Shown here piece after piece: positions 44,371 to 53,769 of a stretch of 64,000 nt of DNA. The DNA comes from Microtetraspora glauca (lineage in GTDB: Bacteria > Actinomycetota > Actinomycetes > Streptosporangiales > Streptosporangiaceae). A program made the translations under genes and the position numbers. Under the pieces are notes generated by a model. The model made no database searches. It had not been told where the DNA came from and saw nothing but the letters and a program-made list of their open reading frames with translations. Location: assembly GCA_001570385.1 (NCBI GenBank), contig BBYL01000010.1, forward strand, positions 1 through 64,000. The letters are read 5' to 3'. The number at the start of each line of letters is the position of its first letter. Within the stretch, counting starts at the first letter, position 1.

Positions 44371-46086
44371 GTGAAGCGCGTCATTGTCGTCGCCGCAGCC
44401 GCGGCACTCGCCGCGGCCACGCTGGCGTCGCCGGCGCAGGCGGTGCGCACCGCGGCCGAACCGGCCGCGGAGACCGAGTACGTCGTCCTTTACAAGGAGG
44501 GCGCCAACGCGGCCGATGCCCAGAAGGCGATCGAGGCCGCGGGCGGTTCCATCGTGAAGGTCAACACCGCGGTGGGACTGGCGACGGTCACCACGACCAA
44601 CAGCGGGTTCTTCGCCGCCGTCAAGGACAACTCCGCGATCGAGGGTGTCGCACGCAACCGCGTCATCGGCACCGCGCCGAAGGCGGCCAGAGTCCAGGCG
44701 GGCGCCGCCAAGGCCATCCAGGCCAAGGCCGTCGAGAAGGAGGGCAGGGCCGGAGCCACTCCGGTCAAGAGGGGCAAGAACCCCAAGGCCGAGCCGCTCA
44801 GCGATCTGCAGTGGGACATGCAGCAGATCCACGCCAACGAGGCGCACAAGTACGAGACGGGCGACAAGCGCGTGCTCGTCGGCGTTCTCGACACCGGGGT
44901 CGACGGATCCCACCCGGACATCGCACCCAACTTCAACAGGGCCCTGAGCCGTAACTTCACCGTCGACATCCCCACGGACGCCAACGGCGACGTCGTGGAC
45001 GGCCCCTGCGAGGTGGCCTCCTGCGTCGACCCGGCGGACGTGGACGACGACGGCCACGGCACACACGTCGCCTCGTCGATCGCGTCCCCGGTCAACCGGC
45101 TGGGCGTCTCCGGCGTGGCCCCCAACGTCTCGATCGTGAACATCCGGGCGGGTCAGGACTCGGGCTACTTCTTCCTGCAGCCGACCGTGGACGCGCTCAC
45201 CTACGCGGGCGACATCGGCATCGACGTGGTCAACATGAGCTACTACGTCGACCCGTGGCTCTTCAACTGCGTGGACAACCCCGCCGACTCCCCCGAGAGC
45301 CAGCTCGAGCAGGCCACGATCATCCGCGCCACCCAGCGGGCCCTCGACTACGCGCACAACAGGGGTGTGACCCTGATCAGCGCCGCGGGCAACGAGGCGA
45401 TGGACTACACCAAGACCAACACCGACACGAGCAGCCCGGACTTCGTGAGCGTGCCCGGTCAGGCCCCCTACTCCCGCACGATCCCGCCGAGCTGCAAGTC
45501 GATGCCCGGCGAGGGCGACCATGTGATCTCGGTCTCGTCGACCGGCATCAGCAAGCGCAAGGCGTACTACTCCAACTACGGCGACGGCTTCGTCGACGTC
45601 GCCTCCCCCGGCGGCGACGTGTACGACACGTCCGACAACACGCGGGACATCACCAAGGCGACCCTCTCGGCGTACCCGAAGTCGCTCGCCGTCGCCAACG
45701 GCGAGATCGACGAGAACGGCGAGCCGACGGTCCCCTACGTGGTGAAGGACTGCAACGGCAGCGTCTGCGGGTACTACCAGTACCTTCAGGGCACCTCGAT
45801 GGCCTCGCCGCGTGCGGTGGGCGTCGCCGCCCTGATCGTCAGCAAGTACGGCAGGCCCGACCACCGGCACCCGGGCGGGCTGACCATGGACCCCGCCGCC
45901 GTGGAGCGGATCCTCAAGGGGACGGCCACCCCCACCCCGTGCCCCACTCCGGCGGCGTTCACCTACACGCGGCACCTGCCGGCCGGTTCCACCGTGACCG
46001 CGACGCACACGTGTGAGGGCGGCGGCGCCGGCAACGGCTTCTACGGCAGGGGCATCGTCGACGCCCTGCGCGCCGTGGGCCGCTAG
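44371..46086 (+). CDS. Secreted subtilisin-like serine protease (S8)
   Basis: 571-residue secreted protease. GTG 44371 is preferred because GGAGG lies five bases upstream and it starts the signal peptide VKRVIVVAAAAALAAATLAS. An inhibitor-I9-like propeptide (YVVLYKEGANAADAQKAI) follows. The triad is D174 (LDTGVDGSHPD), H232 (DGHGTHVASS) and S476 (GTSMASPRAVG), with N341 in SAAGNEA for the oxyanion hole. Extra Cys pairs suggest disulfides. It probably degrades environmental proteins. A hairpin follows the stop. Confidence 0.94.
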   Translation: MKRVIVVAAAAALAAATLASPAQAVRTAAEPAAETEYVVLYKEGANAADAQKAIEAAGGSIVKVNTAVGLATVTTTNSGFFAAVKDNSAIEGVARNRVIGTAPKAARVQAGAAKAIQAKAVEKEGRAGATPVKRGKNPKAEPLSDLQWDMQQIHANEAHKYETGDKRVLVGVLDTGVDGSHPDIAPNFNRALSRNFTVDIPTDANGDVVDGPCEVASCVDPADVDDDGHGTHVASSIASPVNRLGVSGVAPNVSIVNIRAGQDSGYFFLQPTVDALTYAGDIGIDVVNMSYYVDPWLFNCVDNPADSPESQLEQATIIRATQRALDYAHNRGVTLISAAGNEAMDYTKTNTDTSSPDFVSVPGQAPYSRTIPPSCKSMPGEGDHVISVSSTGISKRKAYYSNYGDGFVDVASPGGDVYDTSDNTRDITKATLSAYPKSLAVANGEIDENGEPTVPYVVKDCNGSVCGYYQYLQGTSMASPRAVGVAALIVSKYGRPDHRHPGGLTMDPAAVERILKGTATPTPCPTPAAFTYTRHLPAGSTVTATHTCEGGGAGNGFYGRGIVDALRAVGR

Positions 46087-46138
46087 CCGGACACCGGCGG
46101 CCGGAACCGACGGCCGACACCCCGGACGTACCAAGCGG

Positions 46139-46170
46139 CACCCCGCTGACGGCACACCGTCGGCGGGGTG
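46139..46170. terminator. Bidirectional terminator hairpin
   Basis: CACCCCGCTGACGG (46139-46152) pairs with CCGTCGGCGGGGTG (46157-46170) with one mismatch and loop CACA. It lies between the convergent protease and MarR genes. Confidence 0.8.
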
Positions 46171-46178
46171 TCGCCGGT

Positions 46179-46691
46179 TCAGGAGGCGAAATCGCCGGCG
46201 GCGACCCTGAGGGTCCGCAGGAGGTCGAACATCTCGCCCAGGTCCTCCTCGCCGTACATGGCCAGGCCGAAGTCGGCGGCCATCAGGTCGGCGGTGGCGA
46301 GCCGTACGACCTCGCGGCCCCGGTCGGTGATCTCGGCGAGCACGCCGCGCCCGTCCCGAGGGTTGCGCATGCGGCGCACCAGCCCGGCGCGCTCCAGCCG
46401 GTCGACCGTGTTGGTCACGCTGGTCGGATGGACCATGAGGCGCTCGCCGATCTTGGAAAGAGGCAGCGAGCCCGCCTTGCTGAACGTGAGCAGAACCAGC
46501 GCTTCGTACCGGGCGAAGGTCAAATCGTACGGCTTGAGCAGCGCGTCCAGTTGCGCCAGGAGTATCTGGTGAGCTCTCATGATCGAAGTGACGGCGGCCA
46601 TCGCGGAGGACGGCCCGAAGTTCGCTCGCCAGCTCTCGGCAGCCCTGTCGATGGGGTCGAACGGGAGATTGAGCGGCTTCGAGATGAACAC
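46179..46691 (-). CDS. AbsC-like MarR family regulator
   Basis: 170-residue winged-helix regulator. GTG 46691 (VFISKPLNLPFDPIDRA) is chosen because a leaderless -10 lies just before it; longer in-frame starts lack homology. The DNA-binding core is LTFARYEALVLLTFSKAGSL, LPLSKIGERLMVHPTSVTNTVDRLERAGLV and NPRDGRGVLAEITDRG. It resembles AbsC of Streptomyces coelicolor (SCO5405), which affects antibiotic production and zinc-related genes, and lies in a similar gene neighbourhood. Orthology is inferred from sequence pattern and context. Confidence 0.85.
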   Translation of the reverse strand: MFISKPLNLPFDPIDRAAESWRANFGPSSAMAAVTSIMRAHQILLAQLDALLKPYDLTFARYEALVLLTFSKAGSLPLSKIGERLMVHPTSVTNTVDRLERAGLVRRMRNPRDGRGVLAEITDRGREVVRLATADLMAADFGLAMYGEEDLGEMFDLLRTLRVAAGDFAS

Positions 46692-46697
46692 AGCGAT

Positions 46698-46703
46698 ACG
46701 GTA
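46698..46703 (-). promoter_or_regulatory. Leaderless-type -10 element for the MarR gene
   Basis: On the minus strand TACCGT is followed by six bases and GTG 46691, again without a Shine-Dalgarno. Confidence 0.5.
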
Positions 46704-47014
46704 GCGCGACGATAGTCCCAATTGCGCTGCGTACGCTGTGTAACCAAATTGATTCCTTGACCCCAGAACTCCGGCGTCAAACATCACGCTCCGTTATGGT
46801 TGCCACGTCAAAAGGTGAGGCGGCGGCAAACCCGGAGGGCAACGCGAGCCAAGTCTGCTAGTCGGCAGGCACGGCGCGCACGTCCTGCGGACCAGCGCCA
46901 CGGGGACCGGCGCGGTCCGACGCCACCGCCCACCCGCACGGGGGGTTTGGTCGATGGGCAACAAGCAGACGACGGCGCTGGAGCAGCGCCGCGCACGACC
47001 GTGGGCGTGGCCGC
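46704..47014. other. Intergenic region, no convincing gene
   Basis: About 310 bases between the divergent MarR and membrane-protein genes. A 27-codon plus-strand frame (46954-47037, start MGNKQTTALEQRR, GGGGGG nine bases upstream) overlaps the next gene but shows no homology. The rest holds promoters at most. Confidence 0.4.
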
Positions 47015-48394
47015 ATGCCGCGCCCGGTCGTGGATAGCCGCGGAGGCGTTTCACGCGAGGAACTCAAGCAGGGCGCGGTCGTGCTTCTGGCCGTGCTGCT
47101 CGTGCTCGGGCTCGTCTGCGCGTGGAGCGTCCTGATTCCTGGCGTCATGGACTGGGACAACATCGTGGTCGCGGTCATCGGGTCGCTCCGGCTGACCGGT
47201 CCGGTCGCCGCGGCCTTCGCCGCGTGGGTCGCGGCGCGCCGACGCCGCGCGGGCCGCCGCCGAGCGCTCACCACATGGCAGGCGATACGACCGCCGCTCG
47301 CGATCCTCGTGGTCGTCGTGGGCTCCTTCGCCGCCACCATGACGGTGCTGACCGTGCGCGCCCTGCTGACCGGGGAGGGCAACGGCCTGCTCCCCGGCGG
47401 GGTGGCCATGAGCGCCGCCGGACTCGCTCTTTACGTGGTCGCGGGATGGGTCGTCGGCTGGCTCGCACCGGTGGCCGTCGCGCCGCTGGTCGCCGGTTTC
47501 GGCACGTACGCGCTGTTCACCTGGGTCGCCTCGGGCGCGCCGTGGGCCGACCGGCTCGCCCCCGCCGCGCGGGAGCCGTACGACGCCTTCCGGCTGATGC
47601 CTCTGGGCGCGTTCACCGACCAGGCGCTGTGGCTGGTGGGCATCAGCGCCGCGCTTCTCCTCGGCTGGGCCGCGTTCATCACCAGGCAGGCGCTCGCGCT
47701 GGCCGCGGCCATGGTCGCGCTGCTCGCCGCCGGGACCGGCGTGGCGCGGCTGCTGAGCGAGCCGCAGGAGGTCGCGGCGAGCGAGAGCCTCGCCTACAGC
47801 TGCCAGGAGTGGCCGATCGTCGTCTGCGTGCATCCGGGGATGCGCAGCGGCCTCGGCGAGCTGGGCGGCACCTTCACCACGATCGCGGCCCGCCTGGCCG
47901 GCACCCCCGCGGCGTTCAACCGGGTCGAGCAGCGCTCGCGCTCGGACACCGACAAGGTCGGCAAGGGCGTGGTGCCCATCTACGTGGACGATCTCGACGC
48001 CGGATACGCGGACCGCGCGGCCTCCGAGTTCGTCGAGCGGCTCGCCCGGCCGTGCCCCGGCTCCCCCGCCGACGGGTACCGGGCGATCGTCATCGCCTGG
48101 CTGCGCGACGAGCCGCTGCCCTCCGGCCCCCTGCCCGAGCAGCGGCGCGCCGCGACCTGGTTCGCCCACCTGACCGAGACCCAGCGCCGGGACTGGCTGA
48201 GGATGTTCTACACGGACTTCGCCACCTGCCGGTTGCAGAGCAGGTACTTCGGCGGAGACGTCCGGCGGGACGCCCCCGCCACCCCCAGCTATCCCATGAA
48301 CCCGCCGTACGGCCACGAGACCCCCACGCCGGCGGACGCTCCGGCGGACCACGAAACTTCGCCGGGCGAATCACTACATGCCCCGCCAAGGTGA
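47015..48394 (+). CDS. Polytopic membrane protein with C-terminal external domain, function unknown
   Basis: 459 residues from ATG 47015 (GTG 47030 is also possible; neither has a good ribosome site). Seven or so membrane helices occupy the first 250 residues (GAVVLLAVLLVLGLVCAWSV, GLALYVVAGWVVGWLAPVAV). An external region follows with Cys (SYSCQEWPIVVCVHPG), then TWFAHLTETQRRDWLRMFYT and a proline-rich tail. I do not recognise the family. It is followed 30 bases later by the DUF4230 gene on the same strand, a likely partner. Confidence 0.7.
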   Translation: MPRPVVDSRGGVSREELKQGAVVLLAVLLVLGLVCAWSVLIPGVMDWDNIVVAVIGSLRLTGPVAAAFAAWVAARRRRAGRRRALTTWQAIRPPLAILVVVVGSFAATMTVLTVRALLTGEGNGLLPGGVAMSAAGLALYVVAGWVVGWLAPVAVAPLVAGFGTYALFTWVASGAPWADRLAPAAREPYDAFRLMPLGAFTDQALWLVGISAALLLGWAAFITRQALALAAAMVALLAAGTGVARLLSEPQEVAASESLAYSCQEWPIVVCVHPGMRSGLGELGGTFTTIAARLAGTPAAFNRVEQRSRSDTDKVGKGVVPIYVDDLDAGYADRAASEFVERLARPCPGSPADGYRAIVIAWLRDEPLPSGPLPEQRRAATWFAHLTETQRRDWLRMFYTDFATCRLQSRYFGGDVRRDAPATPSYPMNPPYGHETPTPADAPADHETSPGESLHAPPR

Positions 48395-48424
48395 GATCGG
48401 GCCGATCTCGGGAAGATTCCTTCC

Positions 48425-49117
48425 GTGAACCGCCAGACCGGAGCCCCCCACGGGTCGCCGCCCCCCGCAGAGCCGGCGAACCGGCGCTCCCGACGCGGCT
48501 GGCGGTGGCTCGCCGGCCTCCTCTTCGTCGCACTGCTCTTCGTCGTCGGCGCGCGGCTCGCCCTCTCCTGGCTCGACCCGTTCGGCGAGCGGACCGTGGA
48601 CCGAAGCGGTCCGGTGCTGCTGCAGTCGATCCACAACCTGAGCCGTTTCGAGGCCGCCACCGGCAACTTCCAGGTCGTCGTCGATCTGGAGAAGGACGCC
48701 GCGTTCCTCCCCGACGCCATCAAGGGGACCAGGACCCTGTTCGTGGGAGCGGGGAACGTCGACGCCTACGTCGACTTCGGCTCTCTCACCAAGGACGCGA
48801 TCACCGTCTCGCCCGACCGCACGACCGTCACCGTACGGCTCCCGCGCGCACAGCTGGAGAAGCCCAACCTGGACAACAAGCGGTCGTACGTGTTCGCCCA
48901 GCAGCGCGGGCTGCTCGACCGGGTGTCGGACTTCCTCTCGTCCTCGCCGCAGAACCAGCAGGAGCTCTACGTCCTGGCCGAGAAGAAGATCGCCGACGCG
49001 GCCGTCTCCAGCGACCTGCGCGCCCGAGCCGACCAGAACACCCGGGCCATGCTGGAGGGCATGCTGACGTCGCTCGGCTTCACCAAAGTGGTGATCCAGT
49101 ACTCGTCCGAGCCCTGA
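48425..49117 (+). CDS. DUF4230 membrane-anchored protein
   Basis: 230 residues from GTG 48425. One membrane helix (WLAGLLFVALLFVVGARLAL) near the N-terminus anchors an external domain: VLLQSIHNLSRFEAATGNFQ, VDLEKDAAFLPDAIKGTRTL and FVGAGNVDAYVDFGSLTKDA, the hallmark of DUF4230. The family has no known function. It is convergent with meaB, with a short GC-rich inverted repeat in the 23-base gap. Confidence 0.88.
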   Translation: MNRQTGAPHGSPPPAEPANRRSRRGWRWLAGLLFVALLFVVGARLALSWLDPFGERTVDRSGPVLLQSIHNLSRFEAATGNFQVVVDLEKDAAFLPDAIKGTRTLFVGAGNVDAYVDFGSLTKDAITVSPDRTTVTVRLPRAQLEKPNLDNKRSYVFAQQRGLLDRVSDFLSSSPQNQQELYVLAEKKIADAAVSSDLRARADQNTRAMLEGMLTSLGFTKVVIQYSSEP

Positions 49118-49140
49118 CGCCCTCGTACGCCCCGTCGGGG

Positions 49141-50118
49141 TCAGCCGATCGCGGCGAGCAGGTCGTCGGCGGCGGTGTAGGGGTCGGTCTCGGCCGCCAG
49201 CAGGCGTTCGGCGAGGAGGTCGAGCTGCCGCTCGCGGCCCGCCAGCGCGAACCGCGCCCTCAGCTGGGCGAGCGCGATGGACTCGATCTCGTCCCGCGCG
49301 CGCGCCAGCCTGCGGCGGCGGAGCTCCCCCGACTCGTCGAGGTAGGCGGCGTGCTTGTCGAGCGCGGCGAGCAGTTCGTCGGCACCCTCGCCTCTCGACG
49401 CCACCGTGGAGACGATCGGCGGCTTCCATGGCGCGTGGATCAGCCCGACCATGTTCCGTAGCTCGCGGACCACCGCCTGGGCGCCGTCGCGATCGGCCTT
49501 GTTGACCACGAACACGTCCGCGACCTCCAGGATGCCGGCCTTGGCCGCCTGGATGCCGTCGCCCATGCCCGGCGCGAGCAGGACGATCGTGGTGTCGGCG
49601 AGCCGCGCCACGTCGACCTCGGCCTGGCCGACCCCCACGGTCTCGATCAGGATCACGTCGCACCCGGCCGCGTCCAGCACGCGGAGGGCCTGGGGGGTGG
49701 CCCACGCCAGCCCCCCGAGGTGACCCCGGCTCGCCATGCTCCGGATGAAGACCTCGGGATCGGTCGCGTGCTCCTGCATGCGCACCCGGTCGCCGAGCAG
49801 CGCGCCGCCCGTGAACGGGCTGGACGGGTCCACGGCCAGCACGCCGACCCGATGGCCCCGCTTGCGGAACGCCTGGATGAGCATGCCGGTCGAGGTCGAC
49901 TTCCCCACGCCGGGGGATCCGGTCAGTCCGATCACCCGCGCGCCGTACGGCCCGCGCCCGGCACCGGGGCCCGTCTCCGTCGCGAACGCCGCCATCACCT
50001 CGCGCAGCGGATCGTCACCGCCCGGCACCGCGGTCGCGTTCTCGACCAGGGTGATCAGCCGAGCGACGGCGCGGGGCCGTCCCCGCCGCGCGTCCGCCAC
50101 GAGCGCGCCGACGTCCAT
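49141..50118 (-). CDS. meaB: MeaB-family GTPase, mutase chaperone
   Basis: 325-residue P-loop GTPase that protects and reloads B12-dependent acyl-CoA mutases. Walker A is GSPGVGKST (67-75), followed by VGVLAVDPSSPFTGGALLGD, SRGHLGGLAWATPQALRVLD, ETVGVGQAEVDVA and the guanine motif NKAD. The candidate client in this window is IcmA, about 5 kb away; a methylmalonyl-CoA mutase encoded elsewhere is equally possible given the epimerase gene at 51622. ATG 50118. It is followed upstream by thiolase on the same strand, 155 bases apart. Confidence 0.93.
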   Translation of the reverse strand: MDVGALVADARRGRPRAVARLITLVENATAVPGGDDPLREVMAAFATETGPGAGRGPYGARVIGLTGSPGVGKSTSTGMLIQAFRKRGHRVGVLAVDPSSPFTGGALLGDRVRMQEHATDPEVFIRSMASRGHLGGLAWATPQALRVLDAAGCDVILIETVGVGQAEVDVARLADTTIVLLAPGMGDGIQAAKAGILEVADVFVVNKADRDGAQAVVRELRNMVGLIHAPWKPPIVSTVASRGEGADELLAALDKHAAYLDESGELRRRRLARARDEIESIALAQLRARFALAGRERQLDLLAERLLAAETDPYTAADDLLAAIG

Positions 50119-50224
50119 GGAAACCTCCCGTTTCGGTCGCCCGGAGTCCAGCCTAGACGCTTGATCGCGTACGGTCCCGCCGCGCGGGCGATGACGCCCG
50201 CGCGGACAGGGTGCCCCGCGGTCC

Positions 50225-50278
50225 GATCAGTCGGCTAGCAATCAGCCGAGTAATCAGCTGAGCAGTCGGCTGGTCAGT
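50225..50278. repeat. 11-13-bp degenerate tandem repeat at the thiolase stop
   Basis: ATCAGTCGGCTAG, CAATCAGCCGAG, TAATCAGCTGAG and CAGTCGGCTGG follow one another and run into TCAGTCG, which contains the complement of the thiolase stop codon (50274-50276). Confidence 0.75.
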
Positions 50279-51467
50279 CGCGGGAGGGGACGCGGATGAT
50301 CAGGGCGTCGCCCTGGCCACCGCCGCCGCACAGGCCCGCCGCGCCGACGCCGCCGCCGCGCCGCCTGAGCTCGTGGGCCAGCGTCAGCACGATGCGCGCG
50401 CCGGAGGCGCCGATCGGGTGGCCGAGCGCGATGCCGCCGCCGTTGACGTTGACCTTGTCGAGCGGAACCCCGAGCTCCTTCACGGACTGGAGCACCACCT
50501 GGGCGAACGCCTCGTTGATCTCCAGCAGATCGAGATCGTCCGGGGTGAGGCCCTGCTTGCCCAGGGCGTGCTTGATCGCGTTGGCCGGCTGGGACTGGAG
50601 GGAGTTGTCCGGACCGGCGACGTTTCCGTGCGCGCCGATCTCGGCCAGCCACTCAAGGCCGAGCTCCTCGGCCTTCGCCCGCGACATGACGACGACCGCG
50701 ACGGCGCCGTCGGAGATCTGGGAGGCGGATGCCGCCGTGATCGTCCCGTCCTTGACGAAGGCGGGACGCAGCCCGGCGAGCGTCTCGGCCGTGGTGTCGC
50801 CGCGGATGCCCTCGTCGGCGGAGAACACGATCGGCTCGCTGCCCTTACGCGAGGGCAGGGTGACGGGCACGATCTCGTCGTCGAAGACGCCGGTCTTGGT
50901 CGCCTGGGCCGCGAGCTGGTGGGAGCGGGCGGAGAACTCGTCCTGCTCTTCGCGGGTGATGCCGAACCTGGCGTTGTGCTGCTCGGTCGACTCGCCCATG
51001 GCGATCTGGTCGAAGGCGTCGGTGAGCCCGTCGAAGGCCATGGAGTCGACGATGCCGGCCGGGCCGTACTTGACGCCCTTGCGCAGGCCGGGCAGCAGGT
51101 GCGGCGCGTTGGTCATGGACTCCATGCCGCCCGCGACCACGATGTCGAACTCACCCGCCCGGATGAGCTGGTCGGCCAGGGCGATGGCGTCCAGCCCCGA
51201 GAGGCACACCTTGTTGATCGTCAGGGACGGGACGGTCATGGGGACGCCCGCCCTGACGGCGGCCTGCCGCGACGGGATCTGGCCGGCGCCCGCTTGGAGC
51301 ACCTGCCCCATGATCACATATTGCACGTCGGAGGGGGCGACGCCGGCACGCTCCAGCGCGGCCTTGATGGCGAGACCGCCGAGGTCGACTGCGGACAGGC
51401 CGGCGAGCGAGCCGAGCAACCGCCCGATGGGCGTACGAGCTCCTGCGACGATCACGGAACCGGACAT
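50274..51467 (-). CDS. Acetyl-CoA C-acetyltransferase (thiolase)
   Basis: Condenses or cleaves acetoacetyl-CoA/acetyl-CoA; cytoplasmic, 397 residues. ATG 51467 ([17 protein letters not shown]). Nucleophile C88 is in INKVCLSG, the catalytic His in [15 protein letters not shown] and the second Cys in [14 protein letters not shown]. The gene is divergent from methylmalonyl-CoA epimerase, an arrangement also seen in mycobacteria (fadA4) and streptomycetes. It belongs with the acyl-CoA genes around it. Confidence 0.94.
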   Translation of the reverse strand: MSGSVIVAGARTPIGRLLGSLAGLSAVDLGGLAIKAALERAGVAPSDVQYVIMGQVLQAGAGQIPSRQAAVRAGVPMTVPSLTINKVCLSGLDAIALADQLIRAGEFDIVVAGGMESMTNAPHLLPGLRKGVKYGPAGIVDSMAFDGLTDAFDQIAMGESTEQHNARFGITREEQDEFSARSHQLAAQATKTGVFDDEIVPVTLPSRKGSEPIVFSADEGIRGDTTAETLAGLRPAFVKDGTITAASASQISDGAVAVVVMSRAKAEELGLEWLAEIGAHGNVAGPDNSLQSQPANAIKHALGKQGLTPDDLDLLEINEAFAQVVLQSVKELGVPLDKVNVNGGGIALGHPIGASGARIVLTLAHELRRRGGGVGAAGLCGGGGQGDALIIRVPSRD

Positions 51468-51621
51468 TGGAGGGGCCTCCATCACGGGATCGGGGCGACG
51501 ATGTCACGATACCCAGGAGTGTCCGAGCGACCGCCATGGTGGTCGGCCACATGTTCCCTGCCCGGAATCCGGGCCGGTGACACTGGCGGGAGCGCGGACT
51601 GTGACGCGGACGGAGTGAGAC

Positions 51622-52044
51622 ATGCTGCTCAGGATCGATCATGTGGGCATCGCCTGCCACAACCTCGAAGAGAAGATCGAGTTCTACGAGTCGACGTTCG
51701 GGCTCACGGTGGTGAGCCGGGAGGTCAACGAGGAGCAGGGCGTGAAGGAGGCGATGCTGCACGTGACCGACGGCCCCAGCGGCGCCTCGTACGTGCAACT
51801 GCTTGAGCCCCTTCACCCGGACACCGCCGTGGGGAAGTTCCTGGCCAAGCGCGGCGAAGGCGTGCATCACATTGGCTATGGCGTGGCCGATGTCACGCAA
51901 GCCTTGCAGGATATCGCCGCAAAGGGCATAAAACTCATCGATGAGCGTCCGAGGCACGGTTCAATGGGCGCGTCAATCGCGTTTCTCCACCCGAAAGACG
52001 TGGGAGGAGTGCTGACGGAGCTGGTCGAGACAGCGCGGCTTTGA
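51622..52044 (+). CDS. mce: Methylmalonyl-CoA epimerase
   Basis: 140-residue vicinal-oxygen-chelate enzyme that interconverts R- and S-methylmalonyl-CoA, linking propionyl-CoA carboxylation to succinyl-CoA. Metal-binding residues are in RIDHVGIAC, YVQLLEPL, GVHHIGYGV and VLTELVE. FYESTFGLTVVSREVNEEQG and DERPRHGSMGASIAFLHPKD are typical of the family. ATG 51622 with GGAGTGAG upstream. Divergent from thiolase; its mutase is not obvious here because icmA has isobutyryl-CoA-type residues. Confidence 0.94.
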   Translation: MLLRIDHVGIACHNLEEKIEFYESTFGLTVVSREVNEEQGVKEAMLHVTDGPSGASYVQLLEPLHPDTAVGKFLAKRGEGVHHIGYGVADVTQALQDIAAKGIKLIDERPRHGSMGASIAFLHPKDVGGVLTELVETARL

Positions 52045-52232
52045 CTCCTGGACGTAAGAAAGGTTCATACGTAACAAGTCGCGCATAAAGTCGGAGGGGG
52101 CCGCCAAGGCGGCAGTACCGGAGTACGCTGGCCTATCACCGGACGTGGATCCCGTGATGGGCTCCCCGCCTCGGCTGTCCGAACCCCCCGTCCGGCCCCT
52201 GTAGCCGTCTCGACAACCCAGGATCGAGCCTC

Positions 52233-53528
52233 ATGCAGTCCGACATCGACGCCCAACTCAACAATTTCTTTGAAGACGCCCCTTCTCGGGAATTCGACGT
52301 GGTGCTCCGGGGCTATGACCGGCACCAGGTCCACGACCACTTGAAGACGCTCGACACCGAACTGCGTCAGGCCCGTGAGCAGGTCGGAGCGCTCCAGCGG
52401 GACCTTTCGGACTCGCAGCGCCAGTTGCAGGAGCAGGAGCGTCCGACCTATTCGGGACTCGGCGCCCGCATTGAGCAGTTGCTTCGTCTTGCGGAGGAGC
52501 AGGCCACCGAGCTGGTCCAGGCCGCCAGGTCCGAGGCGAACGAGATCAAGGCCGCGGCCAAGGTCGACGCCGCCGACCTGCGCGCCGCCGCCGAGAACGA
52601 GGCCGCCGAGAAGCGCGCCCTCGCCTCGCGTGAGGCCGAGGACATGCGCAGCACGGCCGAGCGGGACGCCGAGGAGATCCGTTCGACCGCCAAGCGGGAG
52701 GCGGACGAGCTCACCTCGACCACCGAGCGGGAGGTCGCCAAGGTACGCGCCACCGCCGACCACGAGGTCGCGGAGAAGCGCGCGGACGCCGAGCGTGAGA
52801 TCGCCAAGCTTCGCACCACCACCGAGCGCGAGGTGGCCCAGCTTCGCGCGTCCACCAAGCGCGAGCGTGACGAGGTGCTCACCACCGCCAAGCGCCAGGC
52901 GGACGAGATGCGCGCCCAGGCACAGCGTGTGCTGGAGGAGTCCGAGGCCAAGCGGGCACAGGACGAGGCGGAGTTCGAGATCCAGCTCGCGTCCCGCCGC
53001 GAGGAGGCGGAGCGGCAGGAGGCCGAGCGCCACGCCACCGCCCAGTCCAACACCCAGAAGCTCGTCGCCGAGGCGGAGCAGCGCGCCGCCACCGCCGAGC
53101 AGCGGGCCAGCAAGGCGACCCAGCAGGCCGAGCAGACCCGGCGCGAGGCCGACACCCACGCCAAGCAGCTGCTCGCCAACGCGAGGAAGAACGCCGACCA
53201 GCTCGTGGCCGAGGCCAAGTCCAGCGCCGATTCGATAGTGACCGACGCCAAGAACGAGGCCGAGCGCACCCGCACCTCCATGCAGCGCCAGGTCGACGAG
53301 CTGACCCGCCAGCGCGACAGCATCACCAGCCACCTCGCGCAGCTGCGTCAGCTGCTCGGTGGCGCCCCGCTGCCCGGCATGGACCCCGAGCCCGCCCCGG
53401 TCGCGGCCGCTCCGGCCAAGCCCGCGCTTTCGGCGGCGCCGAGCAGCGTCGACAAGCCCGTCTCGGTCGCCAAGCCCGTCGAGACCAGCAGCAAGGCCGA
53501 CGACGACGCCGAGTGGTGGCAGGAGTAA
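52233..53528 (+). CDS. FilP/Scy-type coiled-coil cytoskeletal protein
   Basis: 431 residues. The N-terminal EFDVVLRGYDRHQVHDHLKT is a DivIVA-like membrane/curvature module, followed by about 320 residues of continuous Ala/Glu/Arg-rich coiled coil, then a Pro/Ala tail ending AEWWQE. This matches FilP (formerly cellulose-binding protein) of Streptomyces, an intermediate-filament-like protein that supports polar hyphal growth together with Scy and DivIVA. Length is between FilP (about 310) and Scy (over 1200). Its place after the epimerase gene mirrors the streptomycete locus, but only one coiled-coil gene is present. A strong terminator follows. Confidence 0.85.
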   Translation: MQSDIDAQLNNFFEDAPSREFDVVLRGYDRHQVHDHLKTLDTELRQAREQVGALQRDLSDSQRQLQEQERPTYSGLGARIEQLLRLAEEQATELVQAARSEANEIKAAAKVDAADLRAAAENEAAEKRALASREAEDMRSTAERDAEEIRSTAKREADELTSTTEREVAKVRATADHEVAEKRADAEREIAKLRTTTEREVAQLRASTKRERDEVLTTAKRQADEMRAQAQRVLEESEAKRAQDEAEFEIQLASRREEAERQEAERHATAQSNTQKLVAEAEQRAATAEQRASKATQQAEQTRREADTHAKQLLANARKNADQLVAEAKSSADSIVTDAKNEAERTRTSMQRQVDELTRQRDSITSHLAQLRQLLGGAPLPGMDPEPAPVAAAPAKPALSAAPSSVDKPVSVAKPVETSSKADDDAEWWQE

Positions 53529-53575
53529 CGACCGGCGCTTTCGGGGAGTTGGCGACGGCTGCACCGGTACACCGG

Positions 53576-53610
53576 GTGGGGCCCGGCGGATCATATCCGC
53601 CGGGCCCCAC
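53576..53610 (+). terminator. Terminator after the FilP-like gene
   Basis: A 15-bp perfect stem, GTGGGGCCCGGCGGA (53576-53590) with TCCGCCGGGCCCCAC (53596-53610), loop TCATA, followed by the T-rich TGTGCTTGTT. Confidence 0.9.
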
Positions 53611-53742
53611 TGTGCTTGTTGCGCTCGCTGCGCTCACGCGGGCTCGGGGCGCCCGAAGTCGGCTCGTGCCCTCGTCACGTCCTCGCTCCTTCGTCGCTCC
53701 GGGCGTTCCTCGGTTGCTGCACCGCCGCGCCCGAGCGTGATG

Positions 53743-53766
53743 GCCGGCACCGTAAGGAGTGCCGGT
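53743..53766 (-). terminator. Hairpin after the HTH regulator gene
   Basis: GCCGGCAC (53743-53750) pairs with GTGCCGGT (53759-53766), loop CGTAAGGA. It lies just beyond the stop of the minus-strand regulator. Confidence 0.6.
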
Positions 53767-53769
53767 GCG

